This document shows positions 51,694 through 55,000 of a stretch of DNA of 55,000 bases, in pieces. The notes beneath the pieces are model-generated. The model saw nothing but the letters and a program-made list of their open reading frames with translations. It was not told the DNA's origin and did no database searches. A program made the translations under genes and the position numbers. Source of the stretch: Mesostigma viride (Eukaryota > Streptophyta > Mesostigmatophyceae > Mesostigmatales > Mesostigmataceae); the NCBI GenBank assembly GCA_009746045.1, contig RPFO01000034.1, positions 1,461,786-1,516,785 on the forward strand, in the 5' to 3' direction. Positions within the stretch are counted from its first letter, which is position 1, and every line of letters starts with the position of its first letter.

Positions 51694-53350
51694 AACGGCC
51701 GGGCTTAGTTATGGCCGACGACCTCCGCGCAGGCTGGCAATTCCACTACGTACGGTGGAGGCAACGCGCTGTCCGCCGGGCCAAGGCTATGTAGGCGCCC
51801 TGACATGCAATGCTCACCGGCACCATCTGACAGCTCGTACGTCCCGTCACGACCATTGTGCTGAGGTCAATGCGTGTACGTGCTCATGGCTAAACTTTTG
51901 CAGCCACTGAAGGGCATTCTCACCACACGCTCGATCACGGCGGAACGTGGGAGCCTATATGCATGATACGCCACATGCGGGTCGATCGGGATCAAGCGGA
52001 ACGTGCTGCCTTCTTCAGCGACCTCAAGGCACGAAGGAGCTAACCATCACCCCCGCTATGCACTTTCTGGTCATGCTTCTTGACGCCAACTGACACTACA
52101 CTGCTGCAGTTGGCACCGTCGGCGTGCACAGTACGCCTCCTTGGCCACGACGGCCAACGGTAACACGGATCTCTTTGCGGATTTGTTGGCAGAAACTGCG
52201 CTGGTTGCCTGCAATGCATCATTATAATTCGCGCTCGCCCTGCCCATGCAGCAGCTTGCCATGATCACCTAGTCCTTTGGCCCGTCAGACCGGGTGGTGT
52301 GTCTTGATTATATGTCTGCGCAAGCCGGGCCCAGCGCCCTTAATTCCGTTGCTCATTGCATCTAGATGCTCGTGTGCTGCAAGATTCTGTCAGCACGGTA
52401 TATGTGGTGGATTAAGTCCGACCACCGCCTGGTGCTCGCGTGTTTAAACTACAGTATCAGACATGCGGGTTCCAGGCGTGAAACCGTCGCGACACTGATT
52501 GGCGCCTCAGCCCGATCTCAAGGTGCTCCGGCGGGTATACTCGGTTAAGGACGCTGCATGACAAGATATCAGCATCTGAGGAGCAGGCCACTACTATATA
52601 TGACGTACCGGGATGCATTCCTGGCAGTCCTTGATGCCAGGGGCAGCCGACAGCAGTTACATGCCATCCCGCCCCCATGCAGGCGGTTTTTCGATCGGTG
52701 GTCGGTGGTCCTGTAATACGCGGCATCGTTGCCAAGTACCGCCTGGCCACCTGCACCCTACCACCCTTGCCCCCGCGCCGACCGCTCGTGGTCCATGCAT
52801 GCACCGCCAATTAGCACCGATCTCCGGTGCTCACCGGTGCTGCCCGGCAGATGCTCCGCCGCAATAGGGACCCGGCCAACTGCTATGCAAGGCCCTGCGG
52901 GTCGATCGCCTACGAGCAAGCTGAGGAGGCCGACGCCCAGCAGATGGTCATGGACCTATAGCTGCGCACCTGTGCACCATGCAGCAGAAGAACGATCGAT
53001 GGCAAGGGGGCCTGGTTCAGGGTTCTGGTATATATTGCTTGAAGCGCCTCAGACGGGCACCCTGACGGCCTCGGCCGACCCGGCACCGCCATGACGTATA
53101 CCCCGCCGGGGGGCGCCGGCCGAGCGGCTCCGCTCATGTCCTGAGCTGCGGCTGCTGTACACGTCCTGAGCCGACGGCTGCACCGCCCCCGCCCTTGCTA
53201 CCCGCGCAGCCGCGCCGCGTGGGTAGACACATCTCGTGGCCCCCCCGCAGCTGGGCTGCGACCTGCTCAGCCTGCATGCAGGCACCTCCTCACATGGGAC
53301 GGGCCCAGCAAGGCTAGACGCCGTGAGGCTCACACTTTCAAGAAGCAGCT
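51694..53350 (+). pseudogene. Heavily decayed APE-type LINE ORF2 (endonuclease region)
   Basis: Short stretches in different frames match the order of an apurinic-like endonuclease: FLVMLLDAN near 52060-52090 (cf. GDFNA), ANGNTDLFADLLAETALVAC near 52150-52212 (the helix after it), and WIKSDHRLVLACLNY near 52391-52450 (the SDH catalytic motif). Farther on, RRNRDPANCYARPCGSIAYE and EADAQQMVMD (about 52855-52960) look like the linker toward RT. Stops and shifts are frequent. It may belong to the same L1-like family as the ORF1 fragments. Confidence 0.55.
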
Positions 53351-53668
53351 AGTCGAGGACATGGGGGCCGGCCTTGGCCAGTCTCCGTGAGGCGTGATTT
53401 GGAAAAAGCTGATGGATATGGTCAAGTGGGCTCAGGTTATAGAGGACAATGACCCCCCCACAGTTGGGAAGCCGAGTGCTGGTATGCAAGCGTGGGAAGC
53501 ATGCTAGGCAAAAAAAAAAAGGTCTGGCACACTCTAGATAATGACCAATAGGATTGTTTGTAACTAGAGAGAATATTATTAGACCCGTAGGATTGCATGC
53601 ACCCATATTATCCACACATATGACCTGGGCCCACTTGGCCTTGTCCATCGATCATATCGGTCTAACCT
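53351..53668. other. Spacer, nothing recognised
   Basis: Includes an A homopolymer (about 53510-53520), possibly a poly(A)-like tail of the preceding LINE relic. Confidence 0.35.
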
Positions 53669-53767
53669 AGCCACGACGTAGCCATGGCTAACGGCAGCGC
53701 TCATAATTTTCAAGTTTGGGCAACAAATTCGGCCGTGAATACCACAATCGCTTCGTCGTTCTAAGAC

Positions 53768-54494
53768 GATGTAGCGTTACGACTAGGGTCGAGCCTAGTG
53801 AGCACGAGAAAGTTTGGCAAAAGAAATATGGTATAAAAAGATACGTGCCAAAAGAGATAGATACCTATAAGGTGGTTTGAAGTCCATCCATATCTCCGGC
53901 ACACCTCTGCATGTGTATACGAGGGTGCCGACAGTTGAGATCTAGAGTAATATTGGTGACATTGGGATATATAGCGATGGATGTGTGTCCGATGGCATAA
54001 CGTAACGATGGTTACCACGGACATGGTTATCTAGAGGTCGATCAGCCCTATGTTCGACCCGTAGTTCGGCCCACTACAGTAACGTAAATTTGGCGTGGAA
54101 TATTCGCATGGAATGTTCCGGGCCACAAGGGTTGGAACAGCAGTGCCGACCTAGTGGCACTGCTTGGCATAAAGGCGTGCGAGGACGATGGACAAGACAG
54201 TCGTTCGCCAATCCGCCGACTCACCCACCTCAGTTAATTAATCTGAGCTACGAATCTATTCCTTTTAATACAATCATGTCTGACGCATAATCTTGTTCAA
54301 CTGCAATTGCAAGAACACAAGAAGGTAATCATTATAATGCCTCTGGGCCTACGCTGTGATGACAGCAAGTAGCCCATAGAATAGTGATTCCCTTCCCCTC
54401 TCAGGCAGGCAACAAACCGGGACGATGGTCCCGTACGTAGATAGAAACGATCTTTCCCAACGTGCCTGGCCGATGGGTTTGGCACGTTACAGAC
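53768..54494. mobile_element. 727-bp insertion inside element copy B (class unknown)
   Basis: Comparing copy A (TTCTAAGAC|GCACATG) with copy B (TTCTAAGAC|GATGTAG ... GTTACAGAC|GCACACG) shows a clean insertion. Flanking AGAC on both sides may be a 4-bp target duplication. No clear terminal inverted repeats or coding capacity. Confidence 0.5.
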
Positions 54495-54660
54495 GCACAC
54501 GCTGATATATTTAAGCTAAAACGCAATATTATGCATTAACAAGCACACGCTCGACTACGCATCGCAGCCTGGCGGCTGCGATGAGCCAAGAAAATTTTCC
54601 TGCAGCTCCGGCTGTAGCTCTGCCCGGCCTACCAGGCAGCGGTGGCACATTCTACTCAAG

Positions 54661-54720
54661 CCGGAATAGCGGTACTTTATATCACTTGCATGCAAGTGAT
54701 AAAAAGTACCGTTATTGCGG
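54661..54720. repeat. 60-bp near-perfect palindrome
   Basis: Arms CCGGAATAGCGGTACTTTAT and its complement meet at CACTTGCATGCAAGTG, with about three mismatched pairs. It is absent from copy A, so it is an insertion. It is followed by a direct repeat of TTAGTAGTTCACTCGGC. Confidence 0.82.
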
Positions 54721-55000
54721 TAGTAGTTCACTCGGCGCGTTAGTAGTTCACTCGGCTCCACCTGCGGCCTCGCCCTCGGCATCACCCGATCCCAAACGCA
54801 GTCGCCCAGCAGAATCATGCCCAACAGAACCACGCTCTTGCATGGCTCCAACCCTTCAAAGTCGACGATCATGCACGACTGGACCAAAATGTCCCCGAGC
54901 ACTGGCAGCCCTGCACTGCCTCTTCTATATGGGGGCTACGCCTCGCTTCATGAGCTGGCCCTTCATCTAGTAGCTCGATCCACAGCATCGACCGCCTCAT

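Larger units (their letters stand above)
53669..55000 (+). mobile_element. L1-type ORF1 element, copy B, nested insertions, cut by the window end
   Basis: Leader (53669-53767) and ORF1 start (54495 onward) are recognisably similar to 32878-33400 (shared GTAGCCATGGCT, CGTGAATA-CAC, TTCTAAGAC and GCACACGCTGATATA). The copy is interrupted by a 727-bp insert (53768-54494) and a 60-bp palindrome (54661-54720). ORF1 remnants include ASPDPKRSRPAE and a frame-broken version of the DDHDWT/LHCLFY block, so it is a pseudogene. Confidence 0.7.

Overview
This window is nuclear DNA of a eukaryote, most likely a green-lineage alga. It has GC-rich coding exons split by long repeat-laden GT-AG introns, one plastid-type NAD kinase gene, and several families of eukaryotic transposable elements. 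The kinase is the plant NADK2 type (transit peptide, phosphatase-like domain, C-terminal kinase domain). TGTAA motifs, the usual chlorophyte polyadenylation signal, follow the gene and also occur at the end of a LINE. The species cannot be named from sequence alone. No bacterial operon, CRISPR array, rRNA gene or convincing tRNA gene is visible.

Layout. 1-421: decayed 3' end of a LINE. 422-1192: no gene seen; presumably the NADK promoter side. 1193-31677: one NAD kinase gene of at least 13-14 exons on the + strand. Coding exons occupy only about 10% of its length. Its introns hold a non-autonomous hAT element (4049-5375, perfect 8-bp target duplication), many micro- and minisatellites, and, in one 17-kb intron, an uninterrupted 16.2-kb array of about 1,160 copies of a 14-bp unit (about 11060-27294). 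31678-32877: 3' UTR and empty spacer. 32878-34838: L1-type ORF1 relic. 34839-36988: broken Ty3/gypsy element (- strand). 36986-38152: palindromic foldback elements. 38153-44693: gene-poor, AT-richer DNA with scattered hairpins, ending in a GGTT/GGGT-rich tract. 44708-48242: nearly intact RLE-type (R2-like) LINE flanked by a perfect 14-bp target duplication. 48982-49655: a 5'-truncated copy of the same LINE, apparently identical, with its own perfect 14-bp duplication. 51303-51693: fourth foldback copy. 51700-53350: decayed APE-type LINE. 53669-55000: second copy of the L1-type ORF1 element, itself broken by a 727-bp insert and a 60-bp palindrome.

How it fits together. The only host gene is the NAD kinase, which makes NADP+ for photosynthetic reduction. 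Its conserved C-terminal kinase exons (9472-31677) join in phase with consensus-like splice sites, so the gene looks functional despite its introns. Splicing would have to bridge the giant minisatellite between the exon ending in the pre-kinase strand and the exon carrying the GGDG motif. The 3' half of the window is a transposon graveyard with one recently active LINE family.
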